Assembly: GCA_001931905.2 (NCBI GenBank)
Contig: MSJI02000789.1
Coordinates: forward strand, 1 to 64,000
Direction: 5' to 3'
DNA: 64,000 nucleotides
Source: Cladosporium sp. IMV 00045
Taxonomy: Eukaryota > Ascomycota > Dothideomycetes > Cladosporiales > Cladosporiaceae
The notes beneath the pieces are model-generated. The model worked only from the letters and a program-made list of their open reading frames with translations. It had not been told where the DNA came from and ran no database searches. Position 1 is the first letter of the stretch; the number at the start of each line of letters is the position of its first letter. The translations under genes were made by a program, and so were the position numbers. Below, one piece after another: positions 46,176-58,405 of the stretch.

Positions 46176-46511
46176 CGCTGGCGGGTTGAATAACGCGTCG
46201 TCGAGAATTCCGTCCGAGGCGGCGGGGTTGTTGGCTGCTATTGTTGCGTCGAGGGTGAGGTCTTGAGGATATCTAGGGGGCCTGGAGGGATGCTGTTAGC
46301 TTACTGTGATTGGATCATTTGGGTGTTGAGTTCATTATTGAGAGGTAGAGTCGAAGAAATCTGTCAAGTGAGGCGAGGCAGTCTAATGGCCGTGTTCACA
46401 ATTCACTATATGCCAAAAATTAAATCTAAGTCTTATTTTGTACAAAGGAGGGAAATCTACCACCCCCCTTTCAAGTCTCTCTCAAACTAGAGGATACGTC
46501 AAGAAATCCAC
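46176..46511. other. Convergent 3' region
   Basis: Lies between the 3' ends of the zinc-finger gene (plus) and SPF1 (minus). Only untranslated and terminator sequence is expected. Confidence 0.55.
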
Positions 46512-49500
46512 TCAAGCCTTCCCAAGCTTCTCCTCGATCTCCCTGATCCTCTTCGCCTCCGCGGCGTCGGCGCGCCTCTTCTCAACGGCAAGCTGATCGG
46601 GACGCCTCTCGGCGATATCCTTAGGCTTGTAGTCCGAGAAAAGGGTCTTGAGAGTCTTCTCTACGACCCAGCAACCGACGTAATCCAGGATCATAACAGC
46701 GCACATGGTGATCTTGAACTCAGTGTTGAAAGGCACGAGGCTGAGCTGCTCGTTGATCTCCGGGACGAATTCGGTGGCGCAGCTGAAAGCGACGCCGGTG
46801 ACCATGAGGATGCCGTAGTACATTCCCTTGTTTTCCCGGATTGACTCGCGGAAGGGACGGCCTTGGTAGTTGATGGCGAAGGTGGAAATCTGCTGGATGA
46901 GCTGCAGGAGGTAGATGGCGCTGTTGAGGAGCGAGGGCTTGAACTCGCGCTCGAGGTCGATGGTGCGGCGGTCTTCCATGGGCTCGAACTTTTGGACGAA
47001 GTTGGAGATGTAGATGAGTGTGGCGATGTGGACGGCGAATTGACCGAGGACAGAGGGGATGATGTACCAGTTCCAGATGTTGTTCTGCGGGCGCTCCTTG
47101 GAAAGCTGCTCGACGGACTAAAGCATTGTTAGTTCATGATACAATGGTTTGGATGTAGTCTATTAGCTTACCTTGGCGCGCGAAATGCTCAAGAAGCACA
47201 CACTCATGAGCATTCCACTGATCGTGACCTGTCCATCACCGAATTTGATGCCGTCCAAGTAAAGAACACTCAAACTGTACGCACTAATCAGACAGTTGAG
47301 CGCCAGAATCTTGTACATCTGAATAGTGGCGACAAGCGTGCAACGACCTTGACGAATAATGTTCGGAATGGCAACAACGTTGGCAAGCTTGCTCGTGAAA
47401 GGAGCAGCAACAGAAGCATCACCGAGCTTGATAGTGGGCGGCTCGTCCTCGCTGAGCTGCTCCTCCATCATAGACATAGACCACTTCTCGGCCATGGCGC
47501 TAGCGGCGTTCTGGGCTTGCTGCTTCTTCTGCTCCTGAGGAGTGAGCTCAGGCTTGGGAGGTTCGGGCTTGGCGACTTCACCGTTGGTGAGGGTAGTGGT
47601 GGAATTTTGCTCTTGAGCAGCCTTCAAAGCTGCAAGATTGGCCTTGTTCTTGGATTCACGCTCCATGGCAGCCTCGTAGTGCGGGTTCTTGTCTCCAGGC
47701 GGGTACAAGTGAGCGATCTGGTTGGGAACCGGGGGTTGAGGCTGGTTGAAGCGCTCCATCATGGACTTCTGCTTCTCGTACATTTCCTTCATCTTGGTCT
47801 CGCGGAAGTGCTTGGCGATCTTGTCCATGTCCTCCTTGGTACCGTTGAGAAGGGCAACACCGATGTGAGCCTGCTTCAGGGCACCGACATCGTTAGTACC
47901 GTCACCAGCCATGAGAGTAGTGTAGCCAGCTTCCTTGAGGCCCAGAAGGATTTCCTCCTTCTGCTTGGGCGAGACACGAGCGTACACCCAAGTGTGCCTG
48001 AGCAGCTGAGTAAGACCAGTCTGGCCCTTGAACTTAGCCAAACCAAAGCCAGTGACACACAGATCCTTCTCCTTGAGAATCTGAGGGTCAATCTCTTTCG
48101 TAGGGTCGACCGGAATGTTGACTTTGTCATCGATGCTTCTCCAGACAAGATTCTCACCACTGTCGTCGTGCTCAGGGGCGTCCAGAATCAAGCAATCGCG
48201 ATCGACAATCTCGACCTGACGAGCAACGTGAATCGCAGTAAGAGGATTGTCGCCGGTAATCATAACAACACGATGGCTGCTCTCGTTAAGCATGCGAACC
48301 GCCTTGACAGCATCATCCTTCAAAGGGCACTGCAGGACAAGGAAACCGGCAAAGTGAAGGTCGCACTCGACTTCCTCACGCTTGAGGTTGTTGATGCGGT
48401 TCTGGCCAATCTCGTCCTGGGTGGAAATGTACTTGTAGGCAAGGGCCAAAACACGAGCGCCGTTCCTGCTGAAGTACTTGAAGGTCTCCTCGTACTTGGG
48501 CGGGACATCAACAAGCATCTTGCGAATAGTTTCCGGGGCACCCTTGGTCCCAACAAAGGTACCCTTGGTCTTCTTTCCAGTCGAGCGGTCGGTAGTGATA
48601 GCAGTGGCAACAGAGCTTTGGCGCTTGAGAGCAGACGAGAACTGGAAGCGGCGTTTGATCTGAACGATGTCGGCGGGGCCTTGACCCTTAGTAGCAGTGG
48701 CATATGACTTAGCGGACAGAGTGTCTTGTTTGCCCAAAACCCATCCGAGAGCCTCGAGAGTGGTCTTCTCCATAGGCTCACCAACGACATCGCCTTCCTC
48801 AAGTTTGACAAGCGCATGCGCAGTGGCGAGGGTAAGTGTGGTGTTCAGGTTCGTTTGGTTCACACGCACCAGCTGGGTTTGGGCACCGTCAGGCTCAGAC
48901 GCAACGCCCGCTTGGCCGAGAGAAAGACCCGCGATACCCTCGACAACAAGATCCTCGCCAGTGAGGGTACCAGTCTTATCGAAGCAAGCGATGTCCACAC
49001 GTCCAGCAAAGGGGATTCTGAAAGGCTCAGTGCAGAAGATGGCGTACTTGCTAAGCGCAGCCAAACTCGTGTTGACAGCCAAACTCAGCTCCATGGGCAG
49101 CTCAGGAGGAACGACAGAGGTAACAATGAGAACGCAGTCCAAGAGAAGTTTCGAGCGCTTGCGATCGTTGCGGACACCCTCGGTCCAGACGTACCAAGAA
49201 GCGGCGATGGCGAAGACGCAGAGGAAGAGAATGAAGAGGAAAGCCTCAACGTTGTTAGCGCTGACACGTTCAGTGGAGTAGATCATTGTGCGGACGAGAC
49301 CGCCCTGGTTGGTTTCAAACCCAGTCTTGATCACAACAGCGAGAGCACCCTTGTCAGGCGCAGGTGGCACACCAGAAGCGACTTGAGGCACGGTCTCGGC
49401 AGCGTCTTCAGAGGCAGTTCCATGCTGCACCTGAAGAACCTTGGTGCCACCCCACAAGAAAGCGTTCTTGTCAAGACCTTCCGGCTCAATACGAGCATCC

Positions 49501-50541
49501 GCGGGACGAAGCTGGATAGAATCCTTCAGAACAGGCGTACTCTCACCGGAAAGCATGGCCTCATTGACGATCGCACTGCCTTCAACCAAAAGCATATCGC
49601 AAGCAACACCGCTGTCTTCCTTGGTGCGGCCGACGCTGACCAGATCACCCGGGAGAAGCTCATCGCTCTCAGTCTCGGTCCACTTGTTTCCACGGAAGAC
49701 CCAAATATCGTAAGGCTTAATGCTCATGCCCCTGAACTCTTTCAGAGTGCGCTGACGCTGCCAGACAACGGTCGATTCGAACACCACCAGCATGAAAAGG
49801 GTGAACAGCGAGTAGTACCAGTATTCATCCAACATCCACAGTCCAACACAGAAAATCTGGAAAACGAAGAACGGCGCGACGGCGTGCTCCTTGAAAAGCT
49901 CGGTGAAAGTCGGCACGGGGATGTCGAAGATGTTCGGTCCGTAGTGCTGCCTGATGCGCTCGACGTCGGAGTCCTTGCCCACGCCTCTCGACTGCTGAAA
50001 TTCGCGAATCAGAGGCTTAGGCTCCTTGTCCATCTCGAAGACCAAAGGCGCAAAGTTGCCCGTCTTCTCATCGTAAAGAAACCGTCTCTTCTGGAACAAG
50101 AAGCTCAAGTGCTCCTTGCCGCCAACGTTATCCCTTTCGATTTCGCAAATTTCCGCAGCGCCGGCGTTCGCCGCCGGAATGACCTTAATCAAGCTGGCGC
50201 TCCTGACATCGTAGGCGCGCACGGCAGTGAACAGCGCCCTGACGTTAACGTTCCAGAAGGTAGTGAGCCAGATGAGACTTTGAAGGGTGAAAATGGAGCC
50301 GCTGAAGACGAACGTCCATTCTTGGCCGTTAATGTACTGATCATAGCGCTCTTGCGAAAGGTAGACGGCGAAGAAGGCGGGCCAGATTCCGAGGAAAGGC
50401 CATACGTAGTCGTGGAGGAGGATATGTTTAGGGTTATGGAGGGACGCAGACTGAATCTGCGGGTTATCCACTAACGGCGCCCTGTGAGACATTGTCAGTG
50501 ATCGAACGGCGATCGCGTATGAGTGCAGAGTGTCCTTACAT
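46512..50541 (-). CDS. SPF1: P5A-type ATPase Spf1 (ER transmembrane-helix dislocase)
   Basis: Coding parts are 50541-50540, 50481-47172 and 47117-46512, giving 1,305 aa. P-type ATPase motifs are complete: the TGE-like loop LSGESTP, PPELPMELSLAVN (P5A-specific, membrane segment 4), phosphorylation site DKTGTLTGE (Asp502), KGAPE, and the hinge MAGDGTNDVGALKQAHIG. The N-terminus MAPLVDNPQIQS and the end KIREIEEKLGKA-like region fit the Spf1 family. Spf1 removes misplaced tail-anchored proteins from the ER membrane. The first intron (50482-50539) splits the start codon: exon 1 contributes only A and T, and exon 2 the G. Unspliced, the ATG is followed at once by TAA, and the next ATG (50492) inside the intron would give an in-frame protein starting MSHRAPLV. 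The second intron is 54 nt (47118-47171). Confidence 0.93.
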
Positions 50542-51128
50542 GATGGCGAGTCCAATATGAAGTATTGAGCAACTGTTCGATGGTTCAAGCGGCGAGAACA
50601 GGTGGTGTCTCTCGAATCCTAAGGAAGTGATTCAACTTTCCCCAGAACGGGACTGTCCCCGCGATTCGCCTCCCACCCTGTTGCACGTGACTAGCCGTCA
50701 CTTACGATTGAAGGCATTGTATTGAAGACATGAGGAACTTCAGGCGCATGTGAACTACACGATGCCGTCAGGCTGTTATCATGAAAGCATAATACATCAT
50801 TATACAGAGTCTTGACTGCACAGCTCATTTCTCATTCTGACTAATCCGCATTCAATCTATAGAATGTCCGTCATACCACTCATCCACCGTTATCAGTGGA
50901 ATCAGCGAGTGAGCCATTTCCCCTTTCTGTCAAAGGTCCACTGTGAGAGTAAAGAAACACCACGCAACGCCTTGCTTTAGAATCAATCCCGGCCGACCAT
51001 CATCAACGGCAGCATACCACGCTTGGCCTGATATTCCGCGTTCCCATGCATCCCCATCCCGTCCCGAAACGCCAGAAGCTTGTCGTATACACAGAAGAAG
51101 CATGTACACATCTTGAACGTGCACAGCT
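50542..51128. other. Intergenic region between SPF1 and CUL1
   Basis: Contains the promoter and leader of SPF1 and the 3' end of the cullin gene (both on the minus strand). No gene is supported. Confidence 0.5.
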
Positions 51129-53584
51129 TTATGCCAGGTAGCCAAGCTCGTCGCCGTCCAGGCGCTCGAGGTACTCCTTCTCGAGGAGGATGTCGATGCA
51201 CTTCTTGATGTCGCTGACCTTGGGAGAGAAGCGGGAGTTTATCTGCTGGATCGTCTCGGACACGAGCTGCGCGTGCTTCATGGTCTTGCGAGACTTCATG
51301 ATGCGAACGATGGCGGACTGGGAAGTTGTTAGTAAACGTTAAAATCAATGGAAATGGGAATGGGTGGTGATTGCATACCTGCATGAGCATCTTCCTGTCC
51401 TCCTCGATGGTTTTGTGCGTCTCCTCGGCTTCCTGCTTCTGCTCAGACTTGATGGCAATGTTGAGGTTGACCTTGAGCTTCTTGGCCTTGAAGTTGTAGT
51501 TGAGAGAGTAGACGACACCGGGCTCGGTCTTGCCCTCTGGGTTGGCGATCAAGACCTTGGCCTTGAGCATGATGGCGAGAGACGGGTCAAGAGTCTCCTT
51601 GGCGAGGCTGGTGGTGCTGGCAATGTCATCATAGCTGATGCTGTCGCTCTCATTGAACAGCAATAAAATGGCCATCTGGTAAGTAGAGACCTGGAAAGTA
51701 TAGGGAACCTTGGCATTCTTGATGTAGTTTGCGCGGATCTCACCCTTGCAGAGGTTCCAGAGCCATGTCAATTTGCGGCCACCGTGCTTCTCGGCGTAGA
51801 AGTGAGTGAAACGCTCGTACTGCTTCACAAGAAGCGAGGGGGGCGCGAATGTGGTGCTGGGCGCCTGCAAAGGCCAGAAACCAGCACCGAGGATCTGGAA
51901 GGAGGTGCCGATACTCTCGTCAGCACTGAAGCTCTTGCTGAGGTGCTCCTCGTACGCCTTGTTGAGGTCCTTCGAAGTCTGCATGTCCTGGAACATGCGC
52001 TGGAGCTTGTTGGTGTACTCAAAACCGGAAGCATCCTTCAATTTGGAGATCATGCTTGTCTCGGCGTCGCCGGATGCAGAGGTACCGTTGACAAGACGCT
52101 TCGCCAACATCTTGGAATAGAACTTCTGGAACACATCCTTGTCCTCGATGTACTTGAAGATCGTCATGACCTGGTTCAAAAGCTTCTCCATGTCGTCCTC
52201 CTCGCTGCTCTTCTGAGAGCGCTTGAGAACATTGTCGGCGTGCTTACTAAGCAGCTCTGGTGACTTGGCAGAGTTCTTCTGGCAGACCTTGTTGCGGTTG
52301 ACGTATTCGCGGCAAGCGTTGTCAAGTGAGCGCACAAACTCTGACTCGCCGGCGAAAGCCTTCTGGACCAAGGCCGAGTATTGGGTGTTGACTTCCAGAA
52401 GAGCATCGACATAGCTCTTCGGGTCGATGGTTTCGCCCTGCGACGCAGCCTTCTCCACCGCCACGAGACCACATGAACGAACGTGGGCCTCGAACTTCGC
52501 TCTAAGAGGATCGAGACCTTCGGGAATGCGAGCCAGGAGCTTGTACATGCGAGCCATGTCCTCCTCGCGGTCGTTGTCCAGCAGGATTTGGAACTCATCA
52601 CGCAGGACGTTCGCGTGTTTGGCGATGAGCGCCGCCTCGCACGTCTTCATCAGTGGAGCCATTATCTCCTGAAGCAGATAGAGTGGGACGCGCTCCTTCT
52701 CCTCGTCAAGACGACGCTCAGCCTTCTTCATGTAATCGACGACAGAGTTGACTGCGAGGAATTCGGCTGACTCCTTCTCGTAGTAGATCCTGGTGGCTTC
52801 CAAGAACGGCTCCTCGAAGTGCTTGCGGTAGACATCGAGCGTAGTCTTGGTACTATCCTGCTCGTCGATGCCCAAGGAGACAAAGGAATCCACCACGGAC
52901 TTGATTTTGGATTGCTCGATGGTCTCGCCGTTGCGCTGCTTCTCTACGAGATGCAACACCGCGTCCATAACAGCGTTCTGTGTGCTCCCGAACATGTCCT
53001 CTTTCCACCTCACCAGGTGCAGGGTGTAGATGTCGTAGATGTCCTTCTTGCCCTCATCCATCTCTCTCTTGACCCAGTGGCGGTTGAGGTAGCGAAACAG
53101 GTGATTATTGTAGGTTCCGGCGGTGGTGTAGCGCTTCCACTCCTTGATGTAGAATGTGAGAAGCGCCTCGTCAACGTGCTTGACCATTTCGGTGTGTACG
53201 CCCAGCAAGTGCTTCTTGAGGTAGTCATTCAGGCGTCGATAGAGGTCCTCGCCGAGGAGGTGTGCGCCACGCTGGCTCGAGTTAAGGTTTGTCTGTGCGC
53301 CTACTGCCTTCTGTGCAGTACAAAAGTTGTGGATGGAGGTGTAGAGGGTCATGTATGTCTTGAGATCGAGGCCGGCGCTCAAGTTGAACATGATGCGGTC
53401 GACTCCCCACTCGAGGAAGTTCCATCTGCGCTTTGGGTCAGCATTCTGAGTTTATGCAGGCGCATTTGAAGTGGCTGTGGCGCATATTAGGTAGAAAGTG
53501 AGGAAATGGTAGTACTCACGTGCCGTTGATATCATCCTTGCTGGTGGGAAGAGATGGCGCTGCTTTAGCGACAGCGTCCGCCAT
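51129..53584 (-). CDS. CUL1: Cullin-1, SCF ubiquitin ligase scaffold
   Basis: Exons 53584-53520, 53425-51379 and 51317-51129 encode 766 aa. Intron 1 (94 nt) joins KDDINGT to [15 protein letters not shown], the conserved cullin-1 start that binds Skp1. Intron 2 (61 nt, phase 0) lies just before the C-terminal winged-helix part. Cullin repeats fill the N-terminal half. The cullin homology domain that binds Rbx1 includes [35 protein letters not shown] and [18 protein letters not shown]. The neddylation site is IVRIMKSRK, with acceptor Lys712. The protein ends DGDELGYLA, as in the cullin-1 family. The NEDD8 E2 that modifies it is encoded at 7690-8306. A frame that reads past the second donor adds unrelated residues and is not the product. 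Confidence 0.96.
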
Positions 53585-54365
53585 GATGGAGTGTAGATGC
53601 GATTATGCGGTAGAATGATAATAGTGCGCAGACGTCTGCCTATGCAGGAAGTGCGCGACCAAGCCTTAAGGATATGGGTAGGGTGTAGGGCGGGTTTGTA
53701 ATCTCGAGGGCGGAAGGTGGAATCGCGGTTGACGTTGGTGAGAGTGAAAAGAGAAGGGTAAGAAGAGGGTCGGCAGGTAGTGGATGCGGTGTTGGTTTGA
53801 CACGTTGGGTTGAGAAGTGTCGCGTAGTGAAATTGGGTGTTCTGGGATATGGTGGAAGAGGGTGTTTGGGTCGTCGGTCAAGTCAAGTCAGTCATCAGTC
53901 GGTGATGGAGAGCACGACTACTAGTGGATGGTGGTGTTCAGCAGCAAGTCGCGCCGCTCGCTGCAGGCAACGGAAGGCACCAACTACGTATGTGGTCCGA
54001 GCTCTTGACTTCGGAGCCTGAAATAGAGCCCTATTCTTGACTTTCACATGCAGCAAACTTTTATACATATTCTGCCCCGGACTGGTAAAAGTCAATCAAA
54101 AGAAGAAATTGATCGATTGTTGATTGATGAGTTTTCACATCTTGGCCAGCATGCTCACGGTAGCAAGCCTAGTTGAAGTCTGTCAACAGACAAACATATA
54201 TCTGAGAAACAACATCTAGCGATGCCACGATCATGTACAAGTTCATGTCCGAAGGCGACATACATTCATAACGAAGCCATGGATTCAGATTTCAATAACA
54301 CAATCGATATCAAATCAACCACATCCGTACAACCTCAACACCCAACATCATTACAAACCCACCCA
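53585..54365. other. Intergenic region upstream of CUL1
   Basis: Promoter and leader of CUL1 and the 3' flank of the small cupin gene, both on the minus strand. No gene is seen. Confidence 0.5.
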
Positions 54366-54975
54366 TCAACCCTCCAAAACAGGCCCCTCCCCTCCATAAA
54401 CCGGATCCCTCCCAAACCACTCCAACGCCCCAATCCCCCTAATCCTCCCCTCCTCCCCCTCCTTACCATACGCCATATCCCAACCGCAACCCACAGGATA
54501 ACACCCAACCATCTCAAACCCACCGTCCAAATCCTCCACTAACCGATGCGCTACGCCGGCCGGTACGACGATAACATCGCCTTTGCTGACCGTCGTCTCG
54601 ACACGATCGGGATTCTCCTCGTGTCCGAAGCAGAGTGCCGCGGAGCCGTGCGAGATGGCGAGGAGTTCGTGGGAGGTTATCTTAGAAGACTTGTTAGATA
54701 CGTGCGCTTTTTTAATGGTAACAATACATGAAGTGAAATCAGAAACATACGTGAAAGTGACTCGTACTGAACATAGTATACCTCCACTGCGGTTCGACGA
54801 CTCCGACGGCTCTCAAGTGGGACTCGATATCGCTTGCTGAAACGGACGGGACGAAAGCGGATTTGTAGATCATGAGCTGTTTGTCCTGTATCGAAGTGTT
54901 GGGCGTTAGACCGTGGGCTGGGATATGGTGTTTGAGCACTTGGAGGTCTTTGAGGGGTGTTAGGAGGCGGGACAT
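54366..54975 (-). CDS. Small cupin protein
   Basis: Exons 54975-54751 and 54689-54366 encode 182 aa. The start at MSRLLTPLK is chosen because the open frame before it is unlike a protein. The intron is 61 nt, phase 0. The cupin core reads HFHSSKITSHELLAISHGSA, with the HxH...E pattern of motif 1, then GDVIVVPAGVAHR for motif 2, with its Gly, Pro and His. The N-terminal part (HIPAHGLTPN...LMIYKSAF) resembles stand-alone cupins that recognise small ligands, often annotated as YjlB-like. The second motif histidine is intact, so metal binding is likely. The biological substrate is unknown. The two cupin proteins in this window do not look like recent copies of each other. Confidence 0.82.
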
Positions 54976-55932
54976 GTTTGTTGGTGGGGGGTCCTGATGG
55001 TGAGGGTTTGGATGGGAGAGTGTGAAGGGATATGGGCTAGAATCACTCGATTGAGTTGATGCCGATAGTGGACAAAAGTGTTTGGATCCATCTACTCGAT
55101 ATCGAATGCATGCATCTTCGACATGAGGGGTGATGGGCGTCGACGTCATGTACATGTAGGTACATGTACAGTCGATACAACGTCCACATCTGCTTCTTAC
55201 GAAATCCTTTTTCAATGTGGCTCGAAATCGTATTTTAGGCAATCGAGCAACCTTACGACATTCTTATAATGGACATACTCATATACGAGGCTGCGGACGA
55301 ATGCTTGCACATGCAATGGCGAAGCGGAGAAAATACAAGCGATAGGGAAGCTCAAACGAACGCTTCGTCTCCAGACCAACACCCCAGGCGAGCAGAGCAA
55401 GGTCACACGAAACGATATTCACGAAGCAGAATAGTCAAAGCAACACAGAAAATAAATGCATAAATGACTCCTAAGCAGCGCTAAATAAGTAAGTAAGAGG
55501 GAAGTTGAGGTACCCGATTCAGAAACCACTCAAAAAGCAAAATGAAGTTTCAAAAAGCCCTCGCCGCCGCCGCTGTGTTCATATACATTCGTTCATCAAG
55601 AGAAAGCCATACTCCTGTTTCCTATTCCCATTTCCCAATATCCATCCGATGGCGTGCCATATCTGAATAGGCAAGATGAAACAAGCAGACTGCTAGCTCT
55701 CGCTGCATCTGCCTTGGACTCTGCATATTTGTGAGAGCCGGATGACATATGTCAGTGCAGAGAATGAGCTACGCAGGCGGTTCAAAATTTGCACGCTGAG
55801 TGGATGCCGTTTGAACGCCTTGGTTCGCTTCCTGTTCGGCTAACGAGGTTCCCCAGATCGATAAACCTTAACTTCCAAATGTGACTCAAAGAAAAATGTG
55901 TTTTTGTAGCGGTGAAGTGATTTGCTGACTTC
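54976..55932. other. Intergenic region, about 0.95 kb
   Basis: Between the 5' end of the small cupin gene and the 3' end of the SPRY gene. A palindromic run around 55150 (TGTACATGTAGGTACATGTACA) could form a hairpin; no gene is supported. Confidence 0.5.
55150..55171. repeat. Short inverted repeat, TGTACAT arms
   Basis: The tetramer-rich sequence GTACATGTA is repeated with its complement within about 20 bp, so the strand can fold on itself. It may be a binding site for a dimeric protein or chance; it lies about 175 bp upstream of the small cupin start. Confidence 0.4.
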
Positions 55933-57541
55933 TCAGTCTCGACTCTCAGACCGCCCACGCCCACGTCCGCGGTCCTGTTCTCCGGTGGCGGCTTCATACG
56001 TGGGAATGGGCGGGTTGTCGTCGTGGCTTAGAAGCCGCGTTCGTTCGTCGTTTTGTTGGCTCGCTCGTGGCGTTGTATCTTCCTCGTCGCTTGGGCTTTC
56101 ATACTCTGGTGGTGGGTGGTCGTCCTCGTGATTCTCGGGCGGCAGCATGTCAGAGTCGATTTCGTGCACTGGTGTTTCCTGATCGGCGTGTGCTTCGCTG
56201 GTGCCTTCGCCAATATCATCTTCTATCAGATGTTCTTGTGATTCATTGAGGTTCAGGTGTGAAAGTGATATGTCTGTCGGACTTCTTTGCGGGCCTGGTG
56301 AACGAGCTGGTGGGCCACGTGCCAGACGAATTTGAGCGCTGGAACTTCGTGCATGTCCGGGGACATAGCCTTGTCCTTCTCGCACGCCCTCTCGGCCGCC
56401 TTCCAGCAGAATACTGCCTTGTTCACTGCCATATGGAGGGGGTGGCGCCAAAGATCCCGTTTGTGGTGCAAGTCCCCACTTCTTCACGTTTGCTTCAATG
56501 AAGACGAAACCCATTTGACCGAAGTTAATGTGAACGTTAGCCGGTCCGTTGGCACCGACTGTAGGGAAGAAATTCTGGCTCTTAAGGCCGTGCGCGACAT
56601 CCTCGAGACGTTTACCGTTGCGAGTGAAGAAAACCGTACCGGTTCTTGGTCGGTAGCCCACACCGACCACATCTCCCTGAACGAAAGGAGGTGCATAGTT
56701 TGTGCCGGAGAAAGGCTGGTTGTACCTTCTTTGACCAGTGGATGTGTACGCGATTGAGTATTTGTGCAAGCCGGGTAGCCTGAACAGCGGGTAGGGCTTT
56801 GTCGTGAGTCCGATGCTCAATAGTGTTGATTCGGGCTTGTCGTAGAGTTTGGCTTCCCAGTAGTAGACTTCATTCTGCTTAGGGATTGGCAGATTGCTCT
56901 GGACGCTGCATTCCGAGTCGAAGAATTCGATTTCCGTCCGAGCCTCGACGAAGCAGTTTGCGATCTCCAGTTCCGGTTCAAATTCCCACGCCGAAACGCC
57001 CTTCTCTTGGATGGCCAGAAACTGTGATAAGGAGATGTCGGTCTGCAGCGACTCGGGAGGATTTGCCTGGACGAAAGCTTTAATCTATGTTAGTAACGCA
57101 CAAGCATCCTGGGTTCAAGACGGTGGTGTATTCACCTTTTGCTCTCAAGTATTCCGCCTTCTGCATGTCGTCCATCTCCGCCAAGGCCTCCTCCTCTTCG
57201 CGCAAAAATGCCTGCTCATCATCATACTCTCCAGGTCTACTCATGCGATCAAGCAGAATCCTTCCGCGTCCAGTATACCTAAAGAAGTAGACAATCGCAA
57301 TAATGATGCCGACGAGAGCGGCTGAGCCAAAAGCAGAGAGCATGCCGATAAGAATGCCCTTGCCAGTGGAGCTCAGCCCGTGCGACTGAAATGCTGCGCG
57401 CTGGTCCTGCCATGATCCCCATCGCGCAACACCGCCGTGAGTTACTCGCCAGCCTGGCGGTAAGGTGCCGGAGAGGGTGTGGGAAGGTCGGTAGGATGTG
57501 GTGAAGGTCGCAGGGCCATCTTGAAGCGCCTGTTGCGCCAT
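55933..57541 (-). CDS. Membrane-anchored SPRY protein with PPxY motifs (Ear1/Ssh4-like Rsp5 adaptor)
   Basis: Exons 57541-57136 and 57077-55933 encode 516 aa. The intron (57078-57135) is taken to end at AAAG rather than at an earlier TAG only seven bases after the branch site, because the earlier one creates a stop and the later one restores YLRAKAFVQANPPES. A Ser/Pro-poor N-terminal part is followed by one membrane segment (ILIGMLSAFGSAALVGIIIAIVYFF). A SPRY domain at about residues 165-310 follows: WEFEPELEIA, YYWEAKLYDKP, LSIGLTTKPYPLFRLPG and GDVVGVGYRP. The acidic tail has two PPxY motifs, PPPY and PPEY, which bind WW domains of Rsp5/NEDD4 ligases. This is the Ear1/Ssh4 layout, adaptors that send membrane proteins to the vacuole. 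Confidence 0.9.
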
Positions 57542-58405
57542 GGACGGCGACTTGAGAGGTTGGAGCTGGTCGTGTGGGCGGAGCGGCGGTCGGGTATGTG
57601 ATGTGAGGGCGCGCCGGCCAAACAGTTGTCGGCGCAGTCAATGATGTTGCTGGCGGCCGTTGCGTGCGGTGCTAGTACAGTATCTCAGGCGATGACGTTG
57701 ACGCCCGCTCGGACCGGACGAGGCAGCAGAGACGAGAGACAGACACAAAGCGATTGTTGTGTCTCAGCGCGGTTGCCAGGGTGCCGAAAATGAGTGAGTG
57801 TCGGTCATGGGTAAAGTCGAGAGTAGTCGGTAAGTGGTGTGTGTGAGTGTGTGAGAGGTGGTGTAGCAGTTGAGGAGAGGAGACATGTGGTGTGGCGGCT
57901 CGGTCGGTTCGTGGCAGCGATGCTGCATGCCAACCGGGCTAACCCAGCCGTGCAGCCTTGTGCAAGCGTCGCTTCCGAAGCATCTGGCCCTGTATCGCCA
58001 CCCAATGCGTCTCAGCGGCGCAGTATCGGCGTGTTTTATATATTCATGTTTGGGCATCCATGTGCTTTACCGCCATGTTTATCATGACTCTGACCACCGT
58101 CAAAAAATTTGACGTATGGATACACGCGACAACCCCTGCGTTTCCGCATCACTTGACTCGACACTCTTCGACTAGGAGAAAGCAACAAACCCATGCACCT
58201 ATATGTCGCTTGATAACATTAGGGCTGAAACGCAGCTGGCTCGGCCGCGATTGGAAACTGCTTCAAAAATCAAGTCCAATGAGAAGCGAATGCGCTCTGA
58301 GCGCCCATGATATCTATGTTACAACTACAGCTACAGTACACACTACATTTTACAGTGTCCGCCAATGCAAGTGCCTGCCTCCCAATATATGCCATGATCA
58401 ATCCT
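57542..58405. other. Intergenic region upstream of the SPRY gene
   Basis: Promoter and leader of the SPRY gene and the 3' end of MIA40. A GT-rich tract lies at about 57830-57870. Frames here are short and without domains. Confidence 0.5.

Noticed and set aside
47136..48707. Plus-strand frame of 523 codons
   Set aside because: Antisense to SPF1; the strong P-type ATPase motifs lie on the minus strand.
48726..50474. Plus-strand frame of 582 codons
   Set aside because: Also antisense to SPF1, an effect of its codon bias.
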